The notes below the pieces were generated by a model, which saw nothing but the letters and a program-made list of their open reading frames with translations, had not been told where the DNA came from and did not search any database. This document shows, piece by piece, positions 55,844 through 64,000 of a stretch of 64,000 nucleotides of DNA (position 1 is the first letter of the stretch; each line of letters starts with the position of its first letter). Source of the stretch: Williamsia sp. DF01-3 (GTDB lineage: Bacteria; Actinomycetota; Actinomycetes; Mycobacteriales; Mycobacteriaceae). Location of the stretch: assembly GCF_023051145.1 (NCBI RefSeq), contig NZ_JALKFS010000005.1, forward strand, positions 310,001-374,000. Reading direction: 5' to 3'. The translations under genes and the position numbers were made by a program.

Positions 55844-56389
55844 CTACCCATAGCGGTCGAACGTCAAACCCTCCGGCCCGGGATGCGCCCGCGAATCGGC
55901 GATACCATTCAGATCGGAGTCGATCAGGACCTGATCGAACTTCCCGTCGCCGTCGGTGTCGATGTAGAGCCGCCCGCCGGTGCGCGACACCGCGATGTCG
56001 TCCTGTCCATCGGCGTTGCTGTCGAACGTACGATCGCCTGATGGTGCAAGCGGCTCTTGCGGGTCGGCCGGCGAGGGCGAACGGGGCGGATCAGGCGGCA
56101 CGTCCGGTCCGGCACCGGCAAGGCCCTCGGACCGCTTTCCCCACACCCCTGAACCATCGTCGGTGAACCAGGCGTCGACGGTGCCGTCGTCGTCGAGGTC
56201 GAGTGCGCTGCAGTCGGCCCGTCCGTCATGGTCGCGATCCCACAACGCATCGTCGGACAGTCCGTCGCCGTCGAAGTCGAGCCGAACCGCATCCGGGGCA
56301 CCTCCTCCGAGGGTCAGATCTGCCGACGAGGTCCAGGTGCTGGTCCGCCCGTCACCGGCCCCGAAGACATACTCGATCGTCGGTTCCAT
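55844..56389 (-). CDS. Protein with Asp-rich calcium-binding-like repeats (DUF6802-like)
   Basis: A 181-residue acidic protein with several DxDxDG-type loops: DFDGDGLSDDA, DRDHDGRADC, DLDDDGTVDAW, DSNADGQDDIA, DTDGDGKFDQV and DSDLNGIADS. The loops flank a proline-rich linker (PDVPPDPPRSPSPADP). These are the EF-hand/thrombospondin-3-like calcium loops found in DUF6802 proteins of mycobacteria and relatives. No signal peptide is evident. Function unknown. Confidence 0.75.
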   Translation of the reverse strand: MEPTIEYVFGAGDGRTSTWTSSADLTLGGGAPDAVRLDFDGDGLSDDALWDRDHDGRADCSALDLDDDGTVDAWFTDDGSGVWGKRSEGLAGAGPDVPPDPPRSPSPADPQEPLAPSGDRTFDSNADGQDDIAVSRTGGRLYIDTDGDGKFDQVLIDSDLNGIADSRAHPGPEGLTFDRYG

Positions 56390-56503
56390 GGGTACTTGGA
56401 CGGCGCTGGTGGGTGACGGGTTCCACCGTGCCCCTTCGCGGTAGCGTATGAGCGACCCCAGTGCCCGGCGCCACCCAGCATGACCTGCGAGGAGGACCTT
56501 CGG

Positions 56504-57594
56504 ATGTACGTCAGCGAGCTCGGTGACCTATGGCATCGGGCCCGAACAGAGCCCGTCAGCATCCACCTCGATTCCGCCGCGGCATCGCGAGCTTCGAATC
56601 AGGTCATCGAAACCATCACCGCTCACCTGTGGCGTGAAGCCGAGCGCGGCGCCTACGTGGCCCAGGAACAGATCACCGAGTCGCTGGACCGGTGCCGTCG
56701 TGACATCGCCACGCTCGTCGGGCGCCAGGCGCATGAGCTCGCGTTCCGCGAGTCGGCGAAGGCCGCACTCCGAGCGCTGCTGACCTTCTGGAACCTGCCG
56801 ATCTCGGCATCGGTGTGGGTGGCCAAGAACGAGTTCGGACCCAACCTCGACGAGTTCGAGCGCCGCGGGTACGCCGTGCACACCATCCCGTCCGCCGACG
56901 TGTACGGACACGTCGACACCGATGCGCTCGAGAACATGCTGCAGTTCGAGCAGCCCGACTTCATCCACGTGTGCCACATCGGCTCTCACAGTGGAGTCGT
57001 GCAGCCGGTCGAGAAGATCGTCGAGCTGGCGCGCACCGCCGGGGTACCGGTGGTGGTCGATGTCGCCCAGTCGTTCGGTCAACGAGACTGCGCTTCCGGT
57101 GCCGACGTGGTCTACGGAACGAGCCGCAAGTGGCTGGCCGGTCCTCGCGGCGTCGGCTTCCTCGCCGTGCGCGGCGACTCGGTACGGCCCGCGGAGATCG
57201 AGAGTTCCGAAGCGTTTGTCGCCGGACGTCTCGGTCTGGGTGTGGCTATCCAGGAGCTACAGAGCTTCGGCCCCGAACGCGTCAGCCGCGAATTGGCGGC
57301 CATCGGGCAATTCACCCGGGATCGGTTGCACGGCATCGGCAGCTGGGAGGTGATCGAACCGATCAACGAGCCCTCGGCGATCGTCACCCTCGCACCTCCC
57401 CGGGCTGGGGGCCGTCGGACGTCCTGGCAGCACGAGACAAGTTGCGGTCCATCGGCATCCTGGTCACCTGCGCCGACAGCTGGCGTGCGCCGCTCAGTGC
57501 CGAGCAGTCGGTGTTGCGGATCAGCCCGCACCTCGACGTGCAGCGGTCGCACCTGGACCAGCTCGCGAACGAACTACGCGGGATGGGTTACTGA
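56504..57594 (+). pseudogene. EgtE-like PLP-dependent enzyme with a frameshift
   Basis: The ATG at 56504 (GAGGAGGA upstream) begins a class V aminotransferase-fold protein: IHLDSAAASRASN, ERGAYVAQE, HIGSHSGVVQPV, VVVDVAQSFGQRDC and the PLP Lys in SRKWLAGPRGVGFLAVR. These features follow EgtE, the beta-lyase that finishes ergothioneine synthesis, though other cysteine-desulfurase-like proteins are possible. Within CCTCCCCGGGC (57396-57406) the frame breaks; one extra C joins it to GWGPSDVLAARDKLRSIG and the end at 57594, giving about 363 residues. No egtA-D genes are adjacent. It overlaps the convergent acyl-CoA dehydrogenase end by 7 bp. Confidence 0.7.
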
Positions 57595-58754
57595 GTCCTC
57601 TTCTTCTCCGCTCGCACCAGGCCTGAGCCGATGATCAGCCGCTGTATCTCACTGGTGCCCTCGTACAACCGCAGGAGTCGCGCGTCTCGGTAAATGCGTT
57701 CCACCACAACACCTCTGATGTACCCACTGCCCCCGTGAACCTGAACCGCGAGATCGGCGACCTTGCCCAGCATCTCGGTGCAATAGAGCTTTGCCACCGA
57801 GGGTGCGATGCGCCGGTCCTCGCCGCTGACCCATTTGCGCGCCGCTTCGGCCACCAGCGCCCGGCCGGCCATCACACCGGTTTGCTGGTCGGCGAGCATT
57901 GCCTGCACCAACTGGAAGTCGCCGATCGTGGTGCCTCCCTGCGTCGTCAGCGCGGCGTACTGCACCGATTCGTCCAATGCACGTTGCGCCTGCCCCACTG
58001 CGACTGCCGCGATGTGGATGCGGCCACGGGCGAGAATGGTCATGGCCGCCCGGTATCCAACCTCTGGATCGCCGCCGACAAGTGACGCACCAGGTACCCG
58101 GACGTCGTCGAAGAACACCTGGGCAGTCACCGACCCCTGTTGGCCCATCTTCGAATCCTTCGGGCCCACAATCACTCCGGGGGTATCGGCAGGCACCAGG
58201 AAGACCGCGATGCCCGGACCGGTCTCGTCGGCCGGCCGGTAGCGCGCGAACACCACGAACAGATCAGCCCACGGCGCGTTGGTGATGTAGCGCTTCTCGC
58301 CGCTGATCACCCAATCGTCCTCATCGGCAACGGCTTTCGTTCGCAGGCCGGCCGGATTCGAACCGGCCCCATCCTCGGTGAGCGCAAAAGACGCCACCAC
58401 TTCGCCCGACGCGATCCGGCTCAGCCAGGCTTCTTTCTGTTCATCGGTTCCGAACTCCACCAGCACCTGACCGGCGATGCCGTTGTTGGTGCCGAGGCTC
58501 GACCGGAAGGCCAGACTCGTGTAGCCCAATTCCTGTGCGAGTCGGACATCCTGTTCGAGATCCAGGCCGAGACCACCCCACTGCTGCGGGATCGCGAACC
58601 CGAACAAGCCCATGCCCTTGGCCGCCTGCAGGAGGTCGGCAGGGATCGCGTCGGAGTCGGCGATCTCCTGCTCGCGCGGAACCACCTGCTCACGCACAAA
58701 ACTCCGGGTTGCCGCCAGGATGTCGGCCAGGTCGTCCTCGGTGACTTCGCTCAT
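57588..58754 (-). CDS. Acyl-CoA dehydrogenase
   Basis: A 388-residue FAD-dependent acyl-CoA dehydrogenase. Signatures are ASFALTEDGAGSNPAGLRTKA (FAD contact), WVISGEKRYITNAPWADLFVVFAR, and near the C-terminus VQVHGGSGYIRGVVVERIYRDARLLRLYEGTSEIQRLIIG, with the catalytic Glu in YEGTSE. Performs the first dehydrogenation of acyl-CoA beta-oxidation, passing electrons to ETF. Lies 15 bp behind the glpD gene on the same strand. Confidence 0.95.
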   Translation of the reverse strand: MSEVTEDDLADILAATRSFVREQVVPREQEIADSDAIPADLLQAAKGMGLFGFAIPQQWGGLGLDLEQDVRLAQELGYTSLAFRSSLGTNNGIAGQVLVEFGTDEQKEAWLSRIASGEVVASFALTEDGAGSNPAGLRTKAVADEDDWVISGEKRYITNAPWADLFVVFARYRPADETGPGIAVFLVPADTPGVIVGPKDSKMGQQGSVTAQVFFDDVRVPGASLVGGDPEVGYRAAMTILARGRIHIAAVAVGQAQRALDESVQYAALTTQGGTTIGDFQLVQAMLADQQTGVMAGRALVAEAARKWVSGEDRRIAPSVAKLYCTEMLGKVADLAVQVHGGSGYIRGVVVERIYRDARLLRLYEGTSEIQRLIIGSGLVRAEKKRTQ

Positions 58755-58769
58755 CGCACCAGGATAGGG

Positions 58770-60335
58770 TCAAGCGCTCGCAGACACGGTCGCCTTGACG
58801 ATCTCGGTGACTGCCGGGCGTGCCGCGTCGGCATCGCTGGGCACCAACGCAATTCGGGTACGTCTGGCCAGGATGTCATCAACGGTCAGCGCGCCTTCGG
58901 CGGTCAGCGCGTACTGCACTTCGGCCCGGGTGACGTCGATGTCCTCGGCTATTCGACCGTCCGGGTCGCTCACCGTGGCCATCTCGAGGACACGCCCGGC
59001 CTCGGCACCGAACCGCGCCACCAGCGACTCCGGCAATGTGCTGTCGCCTGGCCGCCCGACAGCGCCCACCAGCGCCAGTGACTCGGTCTCGCAGGATGCC
59101 GCGCGTATGCCGCCGCGCTGGACGGCCTCGTCGACGGCGTCCTGGGCCATCTGGCGGTAGGTCGTCAGCTTCCCGCCGACCACCGTGATCACACCTGTGG
59201 GACTGACCCGGACCAGATGGTTACGCGACAGGTCCGCGGTGGCCCGCTCCCCCGCGCCGCCGTCGTCGATCAGCGGTCGCAGTCCCGAGTAGGTACCGCG
59301 GATGTCCGACCGGGTGAGCTCCCGGCTGAGTGCCTGGTTGATCGTGTTGAGCAGCAGATCGATCTCGTTCTTGGACGGGGTGGGCTCGTCCGGGATGCCG
59401 CCTGGTGCGTCCTCGTCGGTGAGCCCGATGTACACCCGGCCCAGCTGCTGCGGCAGCGCGAAGACGAACCGGCTGATGCTGCCCGCCATCGGAACGGTGA
59501 GGGCTGCAGTCGGATTCCCCACAGCAGCGGCGTTGACCACGAGATGCGTTCCGCGACTTGGTCGTAGGCGTATCGAGTCGTCGACCTGTCCCGACCACAC
59601 CCCGGTTGCGTTGATCACCGACCGGGCTGCGATCGGGAAGCTGTTGCCCGTCCGGGTGTCGGTGAGCACAGCGCCGTGTCCGGTGACGTCGGAGGCGCGG
59701 GTGTAGGTACAGATACTGGCGCCGAGGCCCGCCGCGGTACGCGCGAGGGCGACCACCAGACGGGCATCGTCGATGAGCTGCCCGTCGTGTCCCAGGACCG
59801 CCGACCGCAACCCATCGGTCCGGATCCCCGGACACAGTTCGCCCGCCCGCTGCGCCGAGATCCGGCGTGAACGCGGTAGTACGGTGGCAGGGGTCGCGGC
59901 GTTGTGCCGCAGCACATCTCCGGCAAGCATGCCGGCGCGGGCCGCGACCTTGGCGACAAACGGGGTGTCGGAGTAGACAGGCAGCAGCTGCCCGACCGGT
60001 CGTACGAGATGCGGTGCGATCACCGTCATCACCCGATGACGTTCGAGCGCGGACTCGCGTGCGATCGAGATGTTGCCGGTCGCGAGGTATCGCAGACCGC
60101 CATGGACGAGTTTGCTGCTCCATCGGCTGGTTCCGAAGGCCAGGTCATGCGCCTCCACCAGCACCACCGACAGCCCGCGGGCTGCTGCATCGAGGGCCGC
60201 CCCGGCCCCGGTGACACCCCCACCGATGACCAGTACGTCGACCGGATCGGTGCGCGAAGCGAGTTGTGCGAGTTCGCAGGTGCGGCGGTCGGCGTTCAAC
60301 GACGCGTCGGCAAAAGACAGGGGTCGGCCGGTCAT
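58770..60335 (-). CDS. glpD: FAD-dependent glycerol-3-phosphate dehydrogenase
   Basis: A 521-residue flavoprotein: FAD-binding VLVIGGGVTGAGAALDAAARGLSVVLVEAHDLAFGTSRWSSKLVHGGLRYL, the family's hallmark, then PSRGTHLVVN and the GLRPL...VVGGKLTTYRQMAQ segment. It oxidises sn-glycerol-3-phosphate to dihydroxyacetone phosphate at the membrane. GAGGAG lies 7 nt before the ATG, which overlaps the stop of the TetR gene. The block glpD-tetR-AGPS-like-lipid kinase has the same order as Rv2249c-Rv2252 of M. tuberculosis (glpD1 being Rv2249c). Confidence 0.93.
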   Translation of the reverse strand: MTGRPLSFADASLNADRRTCELAQLASRTDPVDVLVIGGGVTGAGAALDAAARGLSVVLVEAHDLAFGTSRWSSKLVHGGLRYLATGNISIARESALERHRVMTVIAPHLVRPVGQLLPVYSDTPFVAKVAARAGMLAGDVLRHNAATPATVLPRSRRISAQRAGELCPGIRTDGLRSAVLGHDGQLIDDARLVVALARTAAGLGASICTYTRASDVTGHGAVLTDTRTGNSFPIAARSVINATGVWSGQVDDSIRLRPSRGTHLVVNAAAVGNPTAALTVPMAGSISRFVFALPQQLGRVYIGLTDEDAPGGIPDEPTPSKNEIDLLLNTINQALSRELTRSDIRGTYSGLRPLIDDGGAGERATADLSRNHLVRVSPTGVITVVGGKLTTYRQMAQDAVDEAVQRGGIRAASCETESLALVGAVGRPGDSTLPESLVARFGAEAGRVLEMATVSDPDGRIAEDIDVTRAEVQYALTAEGALTVDDILARRTRIALVPSDADAARPAVTEIVKATVSASA

Positions 60336-60928
60336 GGCGCGCTCCTCAGATAGGACATGAGTGCGTGCCGCAGTTCTGGCGACCATCGCTCACCGAGAAT
60401 GGGTTCGACGATCGCGTGGGATTGGATCGTGGACTGGCAGATCAGCAGAACCATGGTGGCCAGCTGGTCGGGATCGCCGTCGCGGATGTCGCCGCGGCGC
60501 TGACCGTCTGCGATCGTGCGGTTCAGAAGAGCGAGCACCGCTTGCTGACTCCGCCCGAACCTGACGAACACATACGGTGCCAGCGCTGCCGACGGCTCAC
60601 TCCACAAGGCCGCGAACAGGTCGTTGTGCCGGATGGCGTCGGCTACGGCAACAATTCGGTCGACCTTGTCCCCCAGCGATGTGCCTTGTGCCGGCTCGCC
60701 GGCGATGACCCGGCTCATTTCCCTCGTGACGAGGTCGGCGGTCACCGACTGCACGTCGGGCCAGCGTCGGTACACGGTCGGCCGACTCACTCCGGCCAGT
60801 CGCGCGACCTCGGCGAGGGTGATCTTGCCGCCTTCTGCGCGCACGAGACATATCCGCGCCGCGTCGAGTACGCGGTCGGCGACAGAGGGATCACCCACTG
60901 CGGCGATCTTGGCGTGACGGATTGACAT
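60332..60928 (-). CDS. TetR-family regulator
   Basis: A 198-residue regulator with a TetR helix-turn-helix at about 15-60 (VADRVLDAARICLVRAEGGKITLAEVARLAGVSRPTVYRRWPDVQSV). Its stop overlaps the glpD ATG (ATGA), so both are co-translated. The divergent AGPS-like gene starts only 20 bp away, leaving a very short shared control region, so its operator must overlap one of the coding starts or the promoter lies inside a gene. Corresponds in position to Rv2250c. Confidence 0.88.
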   Translation of the reverse strand: MSIRHAKIAAVGDPSVADRVLDAARICLVRAEGGKITLAEVARLAGVSRPTVYRRWPDVQSVTADLVTREMSRVIAGEPAQGTSLGDKVDRIVAVADAIRHNDLFAALWSEPSAALAPYVFVRFGRSQQAVLALLNRTIADGQRRGDIRDGDPDQLATMVLLICQSTIQSHAIVEPILGERWSPELRHALMSYLRSAP

Positions 60929-60948
60929 ATTGTGTAAAACTGTAACGC

Positions 60949-62574
60949 ATGACGGTGAACTACCCACAACACGCACTTCCGCTTCCCCCGATGAAGTGGG
61001 ATGCGTGGGGAGCGGAAGCCGCGGCCACCCACCTCTCCGCCGACATCAAGAACCTTCTTGTCGGCGTCTTGGGCATCTCCGGCGATCCGATCGATGCACC
61101 GACCGCCGATCAGGTGCGCCTGTCCCCCACCCGCCTGACCGACGCCGACCCCGACGCATTGCGCGCGATCGTGGACGCCGTCTCGACCGCCGACGGTGAT
61201 CGGCTGATCCGATCCGGCGGCAAATCGACCCTGGACCTGTTGCGACGCAAGCAGATAGAGCAGGCCGCGCCAGACGGTGTGGCGATCCCCGCGTCCGACG
61301 ACGAGGTGCACGCCCTGCTGCAGTGGTGCGCGCTCTCCGAGGTGGCCGTGGTGCCCTTCGGCGGCGGCACCAGCGTGGTCGGTGGCCTCGATCCCGACAG
61401 CGGCGAGCACCGCGCGACGCTGTCGGTCGACCTGCGCCGTTTCGACGAATTGATCGCGATCGACACCGTGTCGGGGCAGGCCACCCTCGGCGCAGGGGTG
61501 ACCGGACCGGCCGCCGAACAACTTCTCGCCGAGCACGGCTTCACACTCGGGCACTTTCCGCAGAGCTTTCAGTTCGCCACCATCGGCGGATTCGCCGCCA
61601 CCCGGTCGTCGGGGCAGGCATCAGCCGGGTACGGGCGCTTCGACGACATGGTGACCGGCCTGCGAGTGATCACGCCCGTTGGCACCCTCGACCTGGGCGG
61701 CGCGCCGAAAACCGCTGCGGGACCGGACCTTCGGCAATTGTTCCTCGGTTCGGAAGGCACATTCGGGATCATCACGCAGGTCACCGTGCGGGTTCGCCGC
61801 ATCCCCCAGGTGACCGTCGGCGAAGCGTGGCACTTTCCCGACTTCGCCTCCGGCGCGGATGCGTTGCGTGCCGTGGCACAGCAAGGCGGTGGTCCTACGG
61901 TGATGCGGTTGTCGGATGAGGCCGAGACCGGGGTGAACCTGGCGAGTCCTGCCGAGATCGGCGCAGGTGATCAGGGCGGCGACCGGTCAGGCGGCTGCCT
62001 GGCGATCACCACCTTCGAGGGCACAGACGATGTCGCCGCCGCGCGCCGCGACCTCACCGCCGCCCTGTTCTCGGCTGCCGGCGCCACATCGATGGGCGCC
62101 GAACCAGCAGACGCCTGGGCGCACGGCAGGTTCAACGCCCCATACCTACGTGATGCGCTGCTCGCGATCGGCGTCGGTTGCGAAACCCTCGAGACCGCGA
62201 CCACGTGGGCCGAGCTGGCAGACACGAAGGCTGCCGTGGCCACAGCCCTGACCACCGCCATCGAGGAATCCGGGTCCCCCGCCCTCGTCCTCTGCCACAT
62301 TTCCCATACCTACCCCACCGGGGCTTCGTTGTACTTCACGGTGGTCTACCGGGCCACAGATGATCCCATCGGGCAGTGGATGCTTGCCAAAAGCGCTGCA
62401 TCACAGGCGATGATCGATTCCGGTGCGACGATCACCCACCATCACGCCGTCGGCGCCGACCACCGGCCGTGGCTGGCCGACGAGGTCGGCGACGTGGGAC
62501 TGCGGGTGCTGCGCGCGGTGAAATCCGCGCTCGACCCCACCGGCATCCTCAACCCGGGCAAACTCATCCCATGA
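60949..62574 (+). CDS. AGPS-like FAD-binding oxidase (alkyldihydroxyacetone-phosphate synthase family)
   Basis: A 541-residue flavoprotein of the FAD-binding_4/FAD-oxidase_C class. Its N-terminus (MKWDAWGAEAAATHLSADI), the VVPFGGGTSVVGGL phosphate loop, FPQSFQFATIGGFAATRSSGQASAGYGRFDDMV, and HHHAVGADHRPWLADE near the end match alkylglycerone-phosphate synthase. In eukaryotes that enzyme makes the ether bond of ether lipids. In actinobacteria (Rv2251, Rv3107c) the role is unproven. Only about 20 bp separate it from the divergent tetR start; its mRNA may be nearly leaderless. The start could also be ATG 60991. Confidence 0.88.
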   Translation: MTVNYPQHALPLPPMKWDAWGAEAAATHLSADIKNLLVGVLGISGDPIDAPTADQVRLSPTRLTDADPDALRAIVDAVSTADGDRLIRSGGKSTLDLLRRKQIEQAAPDGVAIPASDDEVHALLQWCALSEVAVVPFGGGTSVVGGLDPDSGEHRATLSVDLRRFDELIAIDTVSGQATLGAGVTGPAAEQLLAEHGFTLGHFPQSFQFATIGGFAATRSSGQASAGYGRFDDMVTGLRVITPVGTLDLGGAPKTAAGPDLRQLFLGSEGTFGIITQVTVRVRRIPQVTVGEAWHFPDFASGADALRAVAQQGGGPTVMRLSDEAETGVNLASPAEIGAGDQGGDRSGGCLAITTFEGTDDVAAARRDLTAALFSAAGATSMGAEPADAWAHGRFNAPYLRDALLAIGVGCETLETATTWAELADTKAAVATALTTAIEESGSPALVLCHISHTYPTGASLYFTVVYRATDDPIGQWMLAKSAASQAMIDSGATITHHHAVGADHRPWLADEVGDVGLRVLRAVKSALDPTGILNPGKLIP

Positions 62575-63470
62575 GCACTGCGATCACCAGGGTGTCCGCT
62601 CTGATCAATCCCGCTGCCCGTCATGGCCTCGGCGTGCGAGCCGCAGCCACCGCACTCGCCGCGCTACGTGACCGCGGTGTGGAGGTGACCGAACTGGTCG
62701 GCCGCGACCCAGACGAAGCCCTCGAACTCGCGCGCACGGCGGCCGCATCCGACATCGACGCCCTGGTGGTGGTCGGCGGCGACGGCAGCGTTCGCCTGGC
62801 CCTGGAGGCCATGGGCGACACCGGTGTCCCGCTGGGTCTCATCCCGGCCGGGACCGGCAACGACCACGCGCGCGCTCTGGGGATCCCCACCGACGACCCT
62901 GCTGCTGCTGCCGCCATCATCGTCGCCGGGCGTCGCCGACCGTTCGACATCGCGGTCATCACGCCGGCCGACGGGCCACGTGCGATCTTCGGAACGGTCG
63001 CGGCCACCGGGCTCGATGCACTGGTCACCGAGCGCGCGAACAACATGTCCTGGCCAAAGGGACAATTGCGCTATCCACTGGCGGCGGTCGCCGAACTGGC
63101 GCGGATGAAGCCGTTTCACTATCGGATCACGGTGGATGACAACACATTCGAACGCGACCTCATCCTGGCGGCGGTGGGCAACACACCTTCATACGGCGGC
63201 GGGATGAAGATCACGCCGTCGGCGGTCATCGACGACGGTCTGCTCGACCTCACGCTGATCTCTCACGGACCACGTCTGAAGATGTTCGGGTTGTTCCCGA
63301 CGATGTACAGCGGCAAGCACATCGAGCACAAAGAGGTCGAGCAGTTCCGTGGTTCACGCATTGTGCTGGACTGCGTACCCACCGCGCCGATCTATGCCGA
63401 TGGCGACCGGATCGGGCGTTTGCCGGCAACCATCGAGGTACGACCGGGTGCGGTAACGTTCCTGGCGTAG
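62571..63470 (+). CDS. Diacylglycerol kinase-type lipid kinase
   Basis: A 299-residue kinase of the DAGK_cat family: INPAARHG at the start, VVVGGDGSVRLALEAM (GGDG nucleotide motif), PLGLIPAGTGNDHARALGI and the C-terminal DGLLDLTLISHG...YADGDRIGRLPATIEVRPGAVTFLA. It phosphorylates diacylglycerol or a related lipid with ATP. The ATG overlaps the AGPS-like stop (ATGA). Coupling of a lipid kinase with an AGPS-like enzyme and GlpD suggests a shared lipid-backbone pathway. Corresponds in position to Rv2252. Confidence 0.92.
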   Translation: MSTAITRVSALINPAARHGLGVRAAATALAALRDRGVEVTELVGRDPDEALELARTAAASDIDALVVVGGDGSVRLALEAMGDTGVPLGLIPAGTGNDHARALGIPTDDPAAAAAIIVAGRRRPFDIAVITPADGPRAIFGTVAATGLDALVTERANNMSWPKGQLRYPLAAVAELARMKPFHYRITVDDNTFERDLILAAVGNTPSYGGGMKITPSAVIDDGLLDLTLISHGPRLKMFGLFPTMYSGKHIEHKEVEQFRGSRIVLDCVPTAPIYADGDRIGRLPATIEVRPGAVTFLA

Positions 63471-63522
63471 CCGCCGTCGTCGTCGGGCACCCATGTAAGC
63501 CGCACGGGGCTCTTCCCTTCAC

Positions 63523-63554
63523 GCCGAGTCCCGTCTCTGCCGAGTCCCGTTCTG
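63523..63554. repeat. Two-copy 16-bp direct repeat upstream of the last gene
   Basis: Two adjoining 16-bp units both starting GCCGAGTCCCGT (63523-63538 and 63539-63554) stand 13 bp before the transglutaminase-like start. No role can be assigned. Confidence 0.5.
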
Positions 63555-63567
63555 TCGAGGAGTTCCT

Positions 63568-64000
63568 GTGCTCAAACGTGATGTATCCGCCCATCTCGAC
63601 GTCGACATCACCGGCGAGACCGATCTGGAGTTCCAGATCACCGTTGCCCCGCATCCCGGGGCCGAGGTCACCGAGTCGCTGTCCTTTGTACTGGACGGAA
63701 AACCCCTGTCCGCCAAGGAGATCAGCGGTACGCACGGAAGCCGCATCCACATGCTGCACGCCGGGGTGGGCAATCTGCAGGTGGAGTACACCGCCACCGT
63801 CCTCGGTTCCGCCGACCCGGCACCGGTGTCCGACCACGACCTGTCGATGTACCTGCGGCCGAGCCGATACGCCGAGGCCGACAAGTTCTTCGGTTTCGCC
63901 GCAAAGCAATTCGGCGACCTGACCGACCCCGCGGAGCTGCTCGAAAAGGTCGCTTCGTGGGTGGGTACGCATCTGGACTACGTCCCGGGTTCCAGTGACC
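63568..64000 (+). CDS. Transglutaminase-like protein, N-terminal part
   Basis: A reading frame that starts with GTG (GAGGAG 5 nt upstream) and runs off the window after 144 residues. The sequence (MLKRDVSAHLDVDITGETDLEFQITVAPHP..., LQVEYTATV, LRPSRYAEADKFFGFAAKQFG, LLEKVASWVGTHLDYVPGSSD) matches the beta-rich N-terminal region of bacterial transglutaminase-like proteins. The catalytic Cys-His-Asp part would lie beyond the window. Confidence 0.75.
   Translation, partial: MLKRDVSAHLDVDITGETDLEFQITVAPHPGAEVTESLSFVLDGKPLSAKEISGTHGSRIHMLHAGVGNLQVEYTATVLGSADPAPVSDHDLSMYLRPSRYAEADKFFGFAAKQFGDLTDPAELLEKVASWVGTHLDYVPGSSD

Noticed and set aside
1-64000. CRISPR arrays, tRNA or rRNA genes, insertion sequences, prophage
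   Set aside because: No regularly spaced repeats, cloverleaf sequences, transposase motifs (DDE/HUH) or phage structural genes were seen on either strand.

Overview
The window is high-GC actinobacterial DNA of the mycolic-acid group (order Mycobacteriales). Gordonia or a close relative is my best guess. The clues are an antigen-85-like secreted mycolyltransferase, two DUF3068 proteins, an LprG/LppX-type lipoprotein, an FHA-FHA-ABC exporter of the Rv1747 type, F420/luciferase-like oxidoreductases, a mycofactocin-type SDR and a glpD/tetR/AGPS-like/DAG-kinase block that I recall as matching M. tuberculosis Rv2249c-Rv2252. A Lon protease, absent from M. tuberculosis, is present. I saw no tRNA, rRNA, CRISPR array, intact insertion sequence or prophage.

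Layout. 1-7 kb: msrB end and msrA, DUF3068, a flavin oxidase, a secreted lipase and mycolyltransferase. 7-9.8 kb: an LLM oxidoreductase behind a small cluster of DnaA-box sequences, then two paralogous unknown proteins, the second frameshifted. 9.9-11.6 kb: nitrile hydratase beta-alpha-accessory operon, whose beta gene carries an in-frame TGA at a position expected to be Trp. 11.7-15.3 kb: TetR regulator, mycofactocin-type SDR, MoxR ATPase and VWA protein. 15.3-19.3 kb: small membrane proteins, a MarR regulator divergent from a quinone-reductase-like enzyme with paired operators, and a second DUF3068 protein. 19.5-27 kb: thiolase, acyl-CoA synthetase (frameshifted), two tandem amidases and a double-TetR regulator. 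With the nitrile hydratase this could form a nitrile to amide to acid to acyl-CoA route.

27-34 kb: GAF-ANTAR regulator, DesA3-like desaturase, SUKH-like protein, lon and small genes. 34-39.5 kb, minus strand: cytochrome-b5 desaturase, type III polyketide synthase and a cyclic-peptide-type ABC exporter (frameshifted), with a DUF4436 protein behind. This looks like a compact biosynthetic cluster for an exported lipid polyketide and is one of the two most interesting loci. 39.7-52.4 kb: cell-envelope and housekeeping genes including leuS. 52.5-54.1 kb: a tightly coupled operon of EspR-like HTH protein, HEXXH (ImmA/IrrE-like) protein and 7-TM protein, the other locus that could be an undescribed system. 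54-64 kb: acyl-CoA synthetase, EgtE-like PLP enzyme (frameshifted), acyl-CoA dehydrogenase, glpD-tetR, AGPS-like oxidase, lipid kinase and the start of a transglutaminase-like gene.

Caution: four genes are interrupted by apparent single-base losses, and every one falls in a short C-run (coding strand). Sequence error is at least as likely as real pseudogenes. All homology calls come from reading motifs and recalling families; no database search was run.
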